A stretch of DNA of 64,000 bases, taken from positions 248,001 through 312,000 of the forward strand of contig NDFF03000040.1 in the NCBI GenBank assembly GCA_002150815.3. The letters run 5' to 3'. The position numbers and the translations under genes were made by a program. Positions within the stretch are counted from its first letter, which is position 1. Each line of letters begins with the position of its first letter. Below the pieces are notes generated by a model, which did no database searches, was not told the DNA's origin, and was given only the letters and a program-made list of their open reading frames with translations. The DNA comes from Grammothele lineata. Taxonomy: Eukaryota; Basidiomycota; Agaricomycetes; Polyporales; Polyporaceae. Shown here piece after piece: positions 44,999-58,195 of this stretch.

Positions 44999-47900
44999 CT
45001 ACGACTCTGAAGTACCAGCAGCGCGTTGTGTCCATTCAATAGCTTTCGTCTTAACTACGTCTGCTCCCTCATCATCTCCAAGACGACGTTCGAGCTCGAG
45101 CCATTTCTTGAAGAACGACCTAGCAAGCAAGTCAGCGTGGAGTTGCGGAGACAATCCGACGTAACCCACTTGGCTTTGTGACTCGTCATTTTAAGTGCCA
45201 ACACACGATTGAAGAGGTTCCTACAGTGAGCCCGTTAGTCCTCGGCTTGGCCAAGAGACATACGCAACTAACCTCAAGCTCATGATGTCCTCTTGCACAG
45301 CCTCCATGTCCATGTATATTGACCACATGTCCCATCGCCTGGGGTGCGAGTCGACAATACCTTCAAAGATCGTCTTTCCGCGTTCCGGGTCACCGAACTT
45401 GTATTCTAGCTGAGCGAACTTGCAGATTGTCTTCAAGTCTGCAAACAGTTGCTCTTAGGAAACGGCTCGATTAATAAGATACTGGCATACGCTTTCGTTT
45501 CTCTAGGCTCTGAAGACTGCGGGGGAGTAGCTTACGCGCCTCCTCGAGCATACCTCGCTTGAGATAATGCTCCCCACAGAGAGTCCAGACCTTGGAACTT
45601 TGAGAGAACTTCTTGCATGTTCGCTTGTATTGCTCTTCGGCTTTCTGCGAACAGCTTTCATTAGCAGACCGATCGAACAAATTGTCTGATATTGGCACCT
45701 CTGCTTTATCGCTCTGCTCAAAAATGTCTGCCAAGCGTAGATGAATAGTTTTGGAGTCATTATGGCGCGCAGCATCTTTGAAAACAGCCTCGAGCGATTC
45801 ATCGGTGCCGTACACGTTCTCCAAATTGAGCAACGCGATCCAGACGTTCATCTTCTCCTGCTCCTCCCGGAAGTTGATCGTCTTCAACGCGCGTTTTGCG
45901 ATCTCGCGCGCTTTGTCAATCTCCGAGATCTGCAGCTGGAATGACATATACTGAACCCAGAGGTAGGACGAGTTCGGCGAGCCGAGAAGTAGACGCTCGA
46001 AATCGGCATTAGACTCGGGTGTCTTGGTATGCAAGTCGGCAGTGAGGTCTTGCTCGATTTCCTTACGCTTACGCTTCTTCTTACCCTTATATTGTTCATC
46101 ATCGTCGCTTCCTTGAGAATCCATCTCGGCGTCATCGTCGGGGTTAGCGGCCGTCCACTGGAAGCCACCATCGAGTTGAAGCCCTCCGACAGATTTGACC
46201 GACGTGGTTAATGAAGCGCCCGAAGGCTGTTGTACGTCGAGGGTGAAGTCAACGTCCATCCCTTCCACCTCCTCATCCGAACTTTCGTCTTCGTCTTCTA
46301 TACCAGAACCAACATAGGCAGCATCCTCGCCACCCCCAGACTCATCATCGGATGCCTGGACGACGCCGAAGGTGGGAGATGAGCCTTGAGCCGCCTCGTC
46401 TTCGGGTCCAGAGTCCTCTTGCTCGAAGTCTTGCTCCTCAAAGTAGGAAGGTTTCAGGCCAAAGGAAATTCGGCGCTTTTCATTGTCGATGGAGAGAATC
46501 ACTGCCTTCACCTTGTCGCCTTCACGGAAGCTTCGGAGAGCTAAGGTAACGTCAGCATCTTTGTTATCGGATAGCTGTAGGGAAATGGCAGTCAGGCTCA
46601 TGTACGAAATGGATTGAGTAGAAGAGCGTACCTCGGACTTATGGCATAATCCGCTCAGTTTCGATCCCTCGATCGCAATAAAAATACCATACTCCTCTAC
46701 CCTCTTGACACGACCATCAACCTTCTGGCCTTCGCTGATGTCGGACAGACCGAGTTGAGCCTGGCTTTCACGCTTGAGGTCTCCTGAGCGGAATGAAAGT
46801 TCCACCTGTTTCTTTTCGGGGTCGATCCTGGAACAAATCATGTCAGCTAACGCTCAGCTATACCTTGGCAACCGATATCTACATACTTGAGGATGCGTCC
46901 CTTGACAAGTTGATTGGCACTAAACCGACTCTGCCATTCTTTCACATACTGCAAAGAGGTCGATAAGCCCTTCGTGTCTGCGTAGAGGTTCCGGACTCAC
47001 GTCGTCAAACAGCTCTCGAATCTGAACACGCGCATCAATCTCGCGGCCGAGAGTAACGAAGAGCCCGTGTTCCGCGACACTCTTAATGAAGCCCCGTACG
47101 GTGTCCCCGATCTTGAGGTCCTCAAGACGGGAAATCTCGCGATCAGCAACCGGCTTGCCTTGTGCAGGGAAAAGCCGCGACAACCGCGTCGAGAGCATAA
47201 CTTGCCGCTTCTCTTGATCTACCGCTAACACGACGGCCTTGAGGACAGTGTCTACTGCTGGGAACGGCTTGCCACTTTCGTAGTCGTCGCACGCATCTGT
47301 CGGATGGAGGATGCCATGTATCGAGTTCGTGACTTTGATCAACGCCCCAAGGCGGTTGTGCCGTAAGACCCGTCCACCTATAAGCTGTCCGGGCTCCAGA
47401 GTATCGAGGGAGAGAGGACCTTTATGCACGACCTGCTCCTTCTCCTTAGGTTTCGTGGCGACGAGGACGAAACCTTTTTCAGGATTACGCGAAGTCACCA
47501 CGAGATCCGAGAGCCTCTCGCCCGATTTGAGCGTAGTGCGGAGTTGTGTTACCGAAATCTGCCGACGGTTGGCGAGATTGTTCAAGGAGAGGAGGGCAGT
47601 GACCTGAGTTGGCTGGAGAGCAACGACGGCCTTGTCCTTGTGAATATCCGAAACGACACCCTCGACGACGTCACCGATGTCCACACCGCTGATGTCTGTG
47701 ATAGCAGACTTGAATGTTGGGGAAGCTTGCCGGATGCTGGCAGTGATGCGGGACGATTCTGAGTCGACTGCGATGATACGAACTTGCACGGGTTTGCCGA
47801 TAGGGAAGGCTGCAGACAGCGAGGGAAGAGCGGTTTCACTGCAGAAAAGGGGTGTCAGAGCGACCGACAGAAGTTAGTGCCATACCGTACCTCGCTTCGC

Positions 47901-50150
47901 GAACGGGAATAATTGCTTTCAGGTTGTTGTAGAACTCGACCTGTAGGCTCTTATCGGAGACCTTGAAAACGACGGCATGTGTTACTACTCCGACTTGAGC
48001 ATCACTGATATGGCCGACCGCAGGAAGTGTAGAATCAACAAGAGTCTTCTTCGCAGTGAGAGCAATTCGTTTGCGCTCCGGGTCCACCACCAGAACCTAC
48101 TCGGAGACATTAGCATAACACGACACACCAGCGAAAATTGGAATTGTCATCGACGTACCCGACACCTGATACTGCTACCAGGCTTGAAACGTTTCTGCGG
48201 ATGCTTCAAGGCGATATCGGCGTAATGATTCGGCCAGATCACACCGTCGACATTGCCTGAGATGGACACGAAGAGCGCGGAGTCCGTGAGTTTCTTGACC
48301 GTTCCTTTGACAATCTTGCCAACTTCAACGTCAGCAACCTGCAAAAACTTCTGTGCGAGGATGGATGGTCGAAGGGATATTTGGAGAAGGCCATCCAATG
48401 GAAAGTATCCTGTCACTCGAGCTCGGTGGACAGTACCTATTTTCCACGCTCCCGAAGTTGCCGAAAGCGTGGGTACGTGTTCGTCGGACACTTGCGATAT
48501 CTACGCAAGGAGTCAGCACGTTGAGCCGGAAGCAGCAAAACCGACATACATGGGCAAATCCCTCGACACCAGACCCTACATCCAGGATTAGGCCTCGCTC
48601 ATTCTCTACCCTGACCACCTTTACAGCGTCGAGGATTGCGCCTACCGGATACGCTTCGCGAAGGCCCGTGGAGTCTGCATCGGAGTCGCATGTCTTGGCT
48701 GTGTATTTGACGACATGAGGGGCCAGTGAGAGAGCGAAGCGCGGAGGGGTGGAGGGGCTGATGTCGTAGAGTACCCGAGCCTTGACCTTCTGACCGACCT
48801 TGAAGCTGTCCTCTGGGTTGCCTGGAGGTAGGTGGAACTGGTCTACGGTGCCGTCAAAGTAACCAAGAACTTGTAGAATCAGTCCATCAGGCTGTACGGC
48901 TGTGACTAGCGATTGCGCGAGTGTTCCAGGTACGATTGAGGACACGTCACTAACTTCCGAGAGCTGGAAAAGGAGGTTGAAATCTTCCCATCACGATTCG
49001 AGCCTAGAGAGAACTTACGAAAGACGTGGTCAAGGATTTCGGGTCAACAGACACCGTACAAGTTCTTCCGTTAGGAGAAAGCTTGATCACGCTGACCTCC
49101 AACAATCGACCGATGTGCAACTTGCTATCCCCGAATTGTCCCTTCCTCGCGTCCTTGAACGACAGGAAACCGGAGATATCCGTTACTCCGAGGTCAAGAA
49201 TGTAGCCATGATCTTCTACACTCTTCACGGCTCCGGACAATGTCTGTGTAGGTGTAAACGACCTGAAAATGTGGATTGAGAAGTATACACGTACAAATCC
49301 AGCCTTCAAATCACCCTTCTTCACGCCCTCATTCACTTTCTCCGGAGCCAGACTCAACTCCACTCTTCTGCTGGCCTTCTGTACCTCGTCCCGGGCCCTA
49401 CCAAGTCCTGAGATGTCCGTCGCTCCAGGAGCATGAACGGCGGTGACTACGCCGCGCACATATTGTCCAGGGTGAAAGATTTCGAACAAGTCAGGAATGC
49501 GAGATGGTGAGAGTTCCACATCCTCGTTGTCTGAAGACTCCGTTTCGGCCTCGTCCATGCTCTCTAGAGCATGAGTGAGCTGTGCCGATATTTGTGTGAT
49601 TGGGACATGGCCATAAAGCTGATTCGGCAAAGAGACAATGAGCGCAAGGGGTTCCACGGCAACTACCTGGCCTAAAAGTTTCATTCCAACGACCACTCGC
49701 TATCATCTATCAGAATGTAACCCGTGAAACAAAACAGAAAGCATACCTTGTAATTGAGGTGTTCTATCCGGACACCACTTTTCTTCTTTGAAGCTCCGGC
49801 CGTGACAGCAGCTTCAGACTTGCGACGGTGTTTCGCGGGCTTCTTAGGACCTTCCTGTAATGAAATATATGACACCTGTTTGACGAGCAGACTCTAAAGG
49901 AACTGCTCACGTCGAAGAGCTCCTTGTCCGCCTCTTTAGCCGCCTCCGCACGCAGAGTTTTCACCTCGAGAGGCGTTAGACTAGTCCCACCGCCACGGGG
50001 GAAGTCAATGTCATCTGAGACGAGCGCAGAGGCCGCCTCTGGGGGTCTGACAGCCTTCTCCTTGGACTTTTTGGCATGATCCTCCGTCTTGGTCTTCTTC
50101 GCCTTGGGGGACGCGGCGTCGTCCAAGACGCGCTTCTTGCCAGCAGCCAT
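44999..50150 (-). CDS. RRP5: rRNA biogenesis protein Rrp5
   Basis: A nucleolar scaffold needed for 18S and 5.8S/25S rRNA processing. The start at 50150 is MAAGKKRVLDDAASPKAKK (basic, nuclear). A long series of S1 RNA-binding domains follows, with repeated units such as VGMKLLGQVVAVEPLALIVS, LYGHVPITQISAQLT, DISGFLSFKDARKGQFGDSK, KIVKGTVKKLTDSALFVSI, GDTVRGFIKSVAEHGLFVTLG and DGRVKRVEEYGIFIAIEGS. An acidic linker (DDESGGGEDAAYVGSG...) leads to C-terminal HAT repeats (ADFERLLLGSPNSSYLWVQYM, YLKRGMLEEARKLLPRSLQSL, PRRWDMWSIYMDMEA) and the typical end FFKKWLELERRLGD. The stop is the TAG at 45001-44999. About ten introns are read. It is divergent from the SF3A2 gene. Confidence 0.92.
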
Positions 50151-50443
50151 GGCTAGAGTAGCAGTGTGAGGGTAGTAAAAGGAGTGCCCGCGGAGACTGA
50201 GGACGTCCCCAAGTGCAACGACTCGAAGCTTTACCTGTTCGCCGTCCTCGACGGCTCCAAATCCCAGCCCCGATTCCAAATTTTGCCGCCCATACCGATC
50301 GTGCAGATCGAGATCTTGACCACGAGATGATGACTAAGCTCTTCTACCCTTGTCGGTGGGCGGCTAGTTGTCCGTCTCTCAACTCCGAACACTGCGTCCG
50401 TGGACTTTCCCCCCCCCCATCTCCTCTCGCGCTTTGCCAGAAA
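50151..50443. promoter_or_regulatory. Divergent promoter of RRP5 and SF3A2
   Basis: 293 bases separate the two start codons. A run of about ten C's lies at 50409-50418, shortly before the SF3A2 start. Both genes serve RNA maturation, so a shared promoter is plausible. Confidence 0.6.
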
Positions 50444-50507
50444 ATGGGTACGTTACCTTATATACTGTTATGTCGTGAAATGCGCTGACCTTCGACCAGA
50501 TTACCAG
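50444..50507 (+). other. 4-base start exon and 8-base micro-exon of SF3A2
   Basis: ATGG (50444-50447) joins ATTACCAG (50500-50507) and then AATCGC at 50564. The introns GTACGT...GACCAG (52 bases) and GTTAGC...TTCAG (56 bases) have good signals, the first with a GCTGACC branch site. The result is the invariant Met-Asp-Tyr-Gln start of the family. Confidence 0.85.
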
Positions 50508-51322
50508 GTTAGCCGGTGTAACGCTGTATCTCAATGGCTTCTTGTTGACGCATTGTCATTCAGAATCGCGTTGGATCGAAGTTCGGGGGCGGAGGTGTAG
50601 CTGGAGCGTCAGAGACCAATGTCGACAGGAGAGAGCGTTTGAGGAAACTTGCATTAGAAACCATTGACCTTGCGAAGGTACGTGCCACATGTGCAAGCCT
50701 GTGCAAGTGAACTGGACCTGACTGGCTTCCCGACAGGACCCATACATCCTCCGCAACCATCTCGGCTCTCTTGAATGTCGTCTCTGTCTGACACTCCACA
50801 CCAATGAAGGCTCCTACCTTGCCCACACGCAGGGAAAGAAGCACCAGACTAACCTCGCACGACGTGCGGCCCGCGACCTGAAGGAGACCCAGCTCACAAT
50901 TGCGCCATCGCAGCAAAGCGTCCACAAAAAGGTCTTTTTGAAGATTGGCCGTCCTGGCTACCGCGTTACCAAAGTTAGGGATAGGGACACTGGCAAGGAG
51001 GGTATGATGGTTCAGGTACACCTTCCCCAAATCAAGCCCGATGTCATCCCTCGTCGCCGGTTCATGAGTGCGTGGGAGCAGAAGAGGGAACCTCCCAACA
51101 AGGCGTACCAGTACCTCATCGTAAGTCTGTTTCATCTCTTGCTTCCTTCTGGTCCTTATCGCAATCCAGGTCGCTGCGGAGCCATACGAGACGATCGCTT
51201 TCCGGATACCCGCACGTGAGATTGAGGACGAGTCTGACGATGCCGGTTATTGGAACTGGTCCCACTGGGATCCAGACACGAAGCAGTACAGTTTCCAGTT
51301 CATGTTCCGGCTCCAGTACTAA
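50444..51322 (+). CDS. Splicing factor SF3A2 / Prp11
   Basis: A U2 snRNP component that helps fix the branch point. The family start MD(F/Y)Q is recovered only by splicing five exons: 50444-50447 (ATGG), 50500-50507 (ATTACCAG), 50564-50677, 50737-51120 and 51170-51322. They total 663 bases (220 residues) in frame. This gives MDYQNRVGSKFGGGGVAG, ERLRKLALETIDLAK, the C2H2 zinc finger CRLCLTLHTNEGSYLAHTQGKKH (Cys, Cys, His, His) and FLKIGRPGYRVTKVRDRD. It ends AAEPYETIAFRIPAREIED and YSFQFMFRLQY. Length and content match Prp11 and the conserved core of human SF3A2, without the human Pro-rich tail. Confidence 0.93.
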
Positions 51323-51656
51323 TTGTATTTTTGCTACGTCTTTGACCTTGTCAAGGACTATGTGTAATATGATATTCATGCTTGTCGTGCACCGGGATGC
51401 ATTATATACGACGAGTGCTCTTGATTAGTTGAAGGCAAGGATTCCATACAACACGCGACCATTTCAGACGCGCCACATGCCGGCCAATCTTGTTCTCTAG
51501 GTGCTTACGCCTACGCCGGGCGACTCTAACTATACTCCAATTCTCCACTCTTTGGTCTCTCAGCCGGCCCACTCACTCAAGAAAACGAAGAATGTACAAC
51601 GAGTCTAGTGCATTCGTACAGGTGTGTTACAACACGTATGGTATAAGGAACCTTCC
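51323..51656. other. Intergenic region between convergent genes
   Basis: About 330 bases between the stop codons of SF3A2 (+) and the guanyl RNase (-). It is AT-rich at the start, as expected for 3' UTRs. No feature was recognised. Confidence 0.5.
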
Positions 51657-52251
<595 letters not shown>

Positions 52252-53519
52252 GGCGGCGAAGTGCGACTAGTCAAGACGGGAGGAGGCTTGCCTGGACAGC
52301 TCGCTGCCCTCTCCCAGTCGCCTTTTATGCGGGGAGCAGGGGCCCCCAGCGTCCTCTTCGTCCGGTACATGCCATTCCTCGCGCTCCGGACTTGGTGCAG
52401 GCGTACATACAGACAGACGCATGTGCATCGCTCCACGCGCTCACATGTTCTCCGTCGAAGATTATGGTTAGCGCAACCGCCGCCGGATGCGCCTCACGAG
52501 GCACTGCGCACGCCGTCGCTCCGATGGCGGGTACGAGAGCATCGGGGCCGCATAAGGGCGAAGGCACATGAACGTTCGCTCCGCATGCGCGCATCTACGC
52601 ACATTGGCTACTCTCGCCCAGGCGTTCCGCCGCCTGTCCATGCGGTCGTGCTGGCGGAACACTAAGTGTACGCCTGAGCCGACGCACGATCGCCCTATTA
52701 TTACCTGGCGCGTCGGGCAACGACTTCCTCTTGGTGTCGGCATCATCGCTGCTGATGGCCACGGTGTTCTGAAGTTTGAGGCGAGTCGTGGACGAATCCT
52801 ATCTCTCTGTTGCTTTGCGTGAAGTGAAGTTGCGTCGAGGTACACATGGTGAGCGTATCTACCCATTAGCCGTGCCACAACGCTGAAGGAGTGTATCCTA
52901 GTTCATCAACCACTCGAAGTGGCTGACACTTGGCACTCCACCTCCCCATGTGTTCATTGTAGAAGCTCGCCTTCTAGAAGCACGCCAGGTTGTCGTTGTC
53001 AACGAGAGGAAGCTAACACGCTTATCCGCTTGCCTTTTGTTGGTGCAGATATAAATACTAGTCCACGCGATGATCGCATAACAGTTCAAGCTGTCGGCGA
53101 GCAAGCTAGTCACTAGACTACTCGCAATGTCAGTGGCCGATATCATGTTGAGAACGCAGTCGCACGTGGCGCTTCGGTTTTCGGAACGCTCTATGGAATG
53201 TGATCGTGATTGTACATACAACAGTAATGAACCGATAGAGGTCTTGGTGCGATATGAAGCCTTATGAAGCAGGTGAGTGTGGGCGGACAGCGAAGATGCT
53301 TAAGACGAGTAGTTTGAGATGGCTACCGATTTGGAGGGTAGTATCACCGAGAACCATGTGGCTACAGCAAAACGATAACAGATGCAATAACAGCGTGTAG
53401 GGTGTAAGGTAAGTCCATCCAGATGAGAGCAGTGTGTTGGAAGAAAGGAATGACGGGGTCCTGAAACAATGTGGTCCAAATAACCTATGCGGTGGTGGGT
53501 GAGCAGCCAGCGCGGCCCG
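52252..53519. other. Intergenic region, 1.27 kb
   Basis: The upstream region of the RNase gene and the 3' side of the Pro-rich gene. Apart from the RNase TATA box I see no conserved signal. The open frame 52051-52665 (+) is rich in Arg/His and runs over the RNase exons, so it is a shadow. Confidence 0.5.
52321..52329 (-). promoter_or_regulatory. TATA box of the guanyl RNase gene
   Basis: CATAAAAGG on the minus strand, about 70 bases upstream of the ATG at 52251. The same spacing is seen in the GH5 gene, the other TATA-driven secreted enzyme in the window. Confidence 0.6.
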
Positions 53520-56053
53520 CTACCGCCGCTTGCTCAACTTGCGCCCCGACGACACCTTCGCGCTGCTCTTGCGCGCCAGCTCCCGCTCGCGCGCAAGCTC
53601 AGCCTCCTTAATCGGATCCGTAGCAAATACACCGACATTGGGCGGTGGAAGGGGAAGCATCGGCGCTGCCGGCACCCTCGACTGCCTCGCTTTCTCATGC
53701 GCGCGTTTCTCCTCCTTCTCGCGCTTCCTGCGCTCCTCCTTGGTCTCCTCGCGCGGCGGAGGCGGGGGCTGCTCGGCGAAGCGCACGCGGGCCGCGAACA
53801 TCGCCGCGGTGGCGTTGGAGGAGGGGATGGGCACTTCTGCCAAAGGTTGTGGGACGCCCAGAGTGTGCCGTTTCTTCAGCACTCTGGGGCCATTGTTGAT
53901 GGGAATGTCCTTCGCACGGGCATGCGGCTGATTCTGAGAGGCCGAGCCGGCGGACGAGGAGGATGAGGGGGCAGTGGGCGGGACGGAGGGAGGGGGGACG
54001 CCATGGCGCTGGGCGAGGAATTCGACGTGCGCCCGACCCTGCTGTAGGCGCTGATCGGGCTGGCTCTGCTGCAGAGGAGCGGGCATGACCAGTTTCTTCG
54101 GACGGTGATGAGGAGGCAGAGAGGATGGCTTGTCCTGGCGCATAGGAGGCAACGGGAGGTCGGGTCGGGGAACAACGCTCGACGACGGGAGATCGGGGCG
54201 AGGTCCTGCCATAGTAGCGCGTCGAGAGGTATGCGATGGGTCATTGTTACGGACTTGAGGTGGGTTCTGGAAACTACTCTCGTTGGGAGAGTATGGGTTG
54301 GGAAGGGGAGGGGAGGGCTGTGGCGGTTCAGTGGGTGGAGGGGGTTGAAAGTGCTGCGAGCGTTCCGGGGAACCTCGTGATAGAGGCAAATGCGACTGAT
54401 GGCGTAATGGGGAACTACGAGATCCTTGGGGAGGACCCGGTACTACGCCGGAAGTCACCATATGCATGTTGCTGTATCGGGGTGAGGAAGGCACGGGACC
54501 TGTTGACACGGCTCGCCGCTGCACAGGAAGCATGAGAGGACTCGTAGGTGCCGAGGTGACCGAGAAATTGTCAGGTGGGGGAGGAGAGGGCGCATTGGTA
54601 ACCACAGGATGGCCACCGTTGCCTATACCCATGGCCTGGTACTGGGAGAATGAAGGGAAGATCTGGCCGGGCGCAACACCTGTGAAACCCTCTGCAGGAA
54701 CAGGCTTGCGCTTAGGTTGCTGGAACAGACGCGACTTCGTAAGAGATAGATGGAAGGAGAGGCGAATCCACATACCAGCGAGCGGGAGCGTCCAGCGTCG
54801 TCTCCCTCAGTCTGCGCTGCTTTTGCGATGGCTTCGTACGGTCCGCCATGGTGCCATGCGTACCCGAGAGGGTCGGACTCGTCGAGCTCGTCGATTCGAT
54901 CCAGATCGCGGGGCGGGGTGGCTATGCTAGGGTTCTTGCTGGGGCTCCTGCGCTGGGGAGGTGGTGGTGCAGAGGCACGTTCAGGCTGGGGGGCGGGGAC
55001 AGGTACGGTCAGCGGCCGTGGGGGGACCTCCACGGGTGGCGGTGGAGGTGCTAACTCTGGAGCCGAAGCGTTTCTGGGCGTAAGCGGGGGACGGGCTGCA
55101 GAACTCCCGGACGGCCCAGAAGAGGCATCTGTGAGAATGGCGAGCTTCTCGGATTGGGAGAACACGATGGGTGCCGGGGCATTGGCAGATGACGAGGATG
55201 AGGCGTGAGAGGGCTCGCGTTTTTGAGGTAGAGGAGGTGCCTTCTTGTCGTCATAAGGCAAGTAAGTTGTGGAGGAAGCGGGCGTACGTGCGGGCGTTTG
55301 GGGATTGGAAGAGGAGTCGGATTCGGTATCGGAATACGGGGGCGGAGGCTGCCACAGATCGTGAGGTGAGGCAGGGGCAAGGTACGCTAGCGAAGAGCCG
55401 GCAAGGGCGTCGCTCGCGTAGGAGACGTCCCGGGAGGACTTGCGGAGGTGGGAAGCGGGCGAGCGGGAGACGGAGTGGGGGACGGGCGGGGCGACAGGAA
55501 TGACCGGCAGCCGGACGTCCGAGGAGGTCGATCGGGCGTGGTGCTGTGGCGGTGAAGTGGCGGGCACGTACGGGACAGACTGGGATCGGCTATGGCGAGA
55601 GAGGAGGGACTCTTGACTGTCGAGCATAGCCATTCGCATGCGCGGGGGCAGATTCGCGTGGTCGATCTCGGACTCTTCGTCCCCGACGGTGGGGGAATAG
55701 TCTGAAAGGCTATTTGTACGGCTCGCGGGGTAGATCTCTTCGCGGTCGTTCATGCTGAAGTGGAGGTTGTAGCGCGGATCTGGAGAAAAGGCGGGGTCGT
55801 CGACGAGCGACTGGGGGACGGGCCTGGCATCCGGCAGGAACTGTGAAGGGGCGAATTGAGGAGGAACATGAGGCGGAAGGGCGGGGCCCTGGGGAGGAAG
55901 GGCGACGGGGTAGGGCTGCATGGGGGGATGGGACGCCGGGAAGGGGCCGCCTACGGGAGCGGGCTGGGAGAAGGCGTGCTGGAGACGAGAGGCGGCGAGG
56001 GCGGCGTGCTGGAGACGGGCTCGTTCATCGTCGTGATAAAAGTAGGGGTTCAT
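53520..56053 (-). CDS. Large Pro/Ser-rich disordered protein of unknown function
   Basis: Two long exons are joined by one intron (about 54770-54712; GTATGT...TTCCAG) to give roughly 820 residues. The start is the ATG at 56053 (MNPYFYHDDERARLQHAALA). Almost all of it is low complexity: Pro runs, Ser-rich tracts, many SP sites and PPPYS/PPPPPR motifs that could bind WW or SH3 domains. A short conserved-looking block near the end of exon 1 reads DPLGYAWHHGGPYEAIAKAA. The C-terminus has a charged helix (REETKEERRKREKEEKRAHEK) and ends SSGRKLSKRR. The HHGGPYEAI block is reminiscent of fungal Pal1-type morphology proteins, but this is only a recollection. No domain can be assigned. Confidence 0.75.
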
Positions 56054-56442
56054 GGGATGAGCCGGCCAGGGGAAGGTGGAGGCTCCAAGGAGGATATGAC
56101 GAGATGGCTGTTTCGGCCGTCCCTGGTCTCATACCCCGGCGGCCTCTGTGCGCCCTTGAGCCTCCTTGAGCTTAATGTCTGCCTGCAGCCGCGGTCAGGC
56201 GTCTCTCCCCACTGCCAGCTCTGCCCCCGCGGGTTGCCCGCGGGCCACCGGCCACCAGCCGCGCGCGGCGTCTCCGAGCCATGATGCACCGGCGCTCGAG
56301 CGCGTGAACAGCAGACCTCCACCAGCAAGCACACGTGCACCGCACGACGCGTCCAAGGCGCCCATCTCCGTGGCTTCCACTCGCGTCTCCTCACGCGTCT
56401 TGTCAGACCACCACTCCCTCCTCCCTCCCCGACGCGTTCGCC
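56054..56442. promoter_or_regulatory. Divergent promoter of the Pro-rich gene and SLD2
   Basis: 389 bases between opposite start codons. It contains CG-rich blocks and CTCC-rich tracts near the SLD2 start. No TATA box. Confidence 0.5.
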
Positions 56443-58195
56443 ATGGACGTCGCGGCCCTGCGTGCTGAAATAAAGAAGTGGGAGCGGGACTTTCGTGCTG
56501 CCAACGGCAGAGACCCCTCCGTTCAGGAGATCAAAGGGCAGCCGGCCATAGGTGCGTCGCGTCTAGCCCCCTCCCGTCGCCCCGTTCACCCGGTTCCCAG
56601 CCGCGAAGTACAAACGCTACAAGACGCTCTCCAAGTCCGTTTTGTCCAGCTCGGTCCCTCAAGCGGCTGGTCCTTCCACAACCCCGCCTTCCAAGCGATC
56701 GCAGCATGCTTCGTCGTCCATAGTCCCCAAGTCCCGCGCGATCAAGGTCGATCCTCCCATTTCGACCTCGAACCCGTTCTCTCCTGTCAAGAACAGGATA
56801 AAACGTCCGGACCCTTCTTCATCTTCGCAACGTGCATCTAATCCATCGCGTCCTAATCCCTTCGCTACCCCATCGAAACCGAAGAACAAGCCACACATTA
56901 CCCGTCGCTCTCCCTCGCCGGATCCCTTTCCGCCCATTCTACCCCTCCCTCGGGCAGAGTGCCCTCCGCTATCGCCCACAGCGGATTCCGCAGTCACCAG
57001 GGCACGTAAACGTCTCCGCGGAGAGCCCGTTTCTCCGTCTCCAGTCAAGGAAAAGCGTCCCCGCGTCGTCCCACACGCTGCGCCTTCTCTCGCCGGTCGC
57101 GCTCCACGGCCTCGTAGTCCGGACGCGCTCCTAGGGGACGGCGGCGGTCTGGACCCAAATGATACAATTATTGCTGACACACCCATGAAGCCGCTCAAGA
57201 GTGGACGAAGTTTCAAAATCCTCTTCGACGACGCGGCCCCGAGTGCCGAACCTCATTTGGCGAGAACGTTGTCGCGAAAGCTGTCGGACTCACCTCCCCC
57301 CAGTTCGCGCGGTATAAAGAGAGAACGGAGTCGCGCGTTGACGCCTTCATCCGATGAACATGACGACTGGGATGCCAAACCGAAGCTGAGGAGCCTTGAT
57401 GTCTCTGCGGGTCTGTCGGCGAAACCACTACGACCGACCAAAACGCGAGTAGTCAACGGGAAACATGGCGTTCCGAAAGCGCTGATACCGACCCGAGACG
57501 ACTTGTGGGCCGAGGTCGGTCCACCGAAATCTAAGCCCTCTGCCACGGCGCGCCAGAGCCAACCTGGCCCTGTGGGCCCCCCTTCTCGAGCGCCGACCAA
57601 GCGTGCGCTGCCTGACGACTCTGAGGTCATCGATGATGGTGCGGACGCCAACGCAGTCTTGGATCTCCCTCTCATCCCACCCTCACCGCCTCCCAATTCA
57701 TCCACCGCGAGTAAGGGAAAGAGTAAGCCGGCGCCATTCGGTCGGAAGAAGGCGAAAACCTTGCACGGGGCCGAGGACGAGAGTGAGGAGACGGAGGACC
57801 TCGAGATTCAAGTTCGAGAGGTTGACCCGCTGGCGCGCCATGCTTCGAGTAAACATGACGACGAAGTGGATTCCGACTGGGAGACAAACTGGCGAGCGCA
57901 TCCAGATCCTACAGACTCTTCCGCGTTCTCGCACGAACCTGTGAATGGTGACGGCAAGTTCGAAGTCAGTCTGCCGGAAGATTTGCAGCGAATACTGGCC
58001 ATTTCGCCGGATGGCCGGTCAAAGGAAACCGGCGAGGAGAAAGTCGTGCGGAGTCTCCTTTACGGGAGCCGGGAGATCCACTATGACCCGAGCAAGGGCG
58101 GCGAGATTTGGGACGTTGGAGAAGAGTCGGAGCATGGCGGTGACAACGAGGATTGGGAGGGTGAACCCGTGCCTTGGGAGATCGGAGAGTTGTAG
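56443..58195 (+). CDS. SLD2: DNA replication initiation regulator Sld2 (Drc1/RecQ4 N-terminal homology)
   Basis: A CDK substrate that binds Dpb11/Rad4 to load the replicative helicase at origins. The start at 56443 gives the conserved MDVAALRAEIKKWERDFRAA block, then NGRDPSVQEIKGQPAI, spliced at 56551/56601 to AAKYKRYKTLSK, the Sld2/RecQ4 homology. The remaining about 520 residues are disordered, with numerous SP and TP sites preceded or followed by basic residues (SPSPVKEK, DTPMKPLK, SPVKNRIK), as expected of a CDK-regulated protein. The C-terminus is acidic (EESEHGGDNEDWEGEPVPWEIGEL). There is no helicase domain, as in yeasts. Only one intron is needed. Confidence 0.85.
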
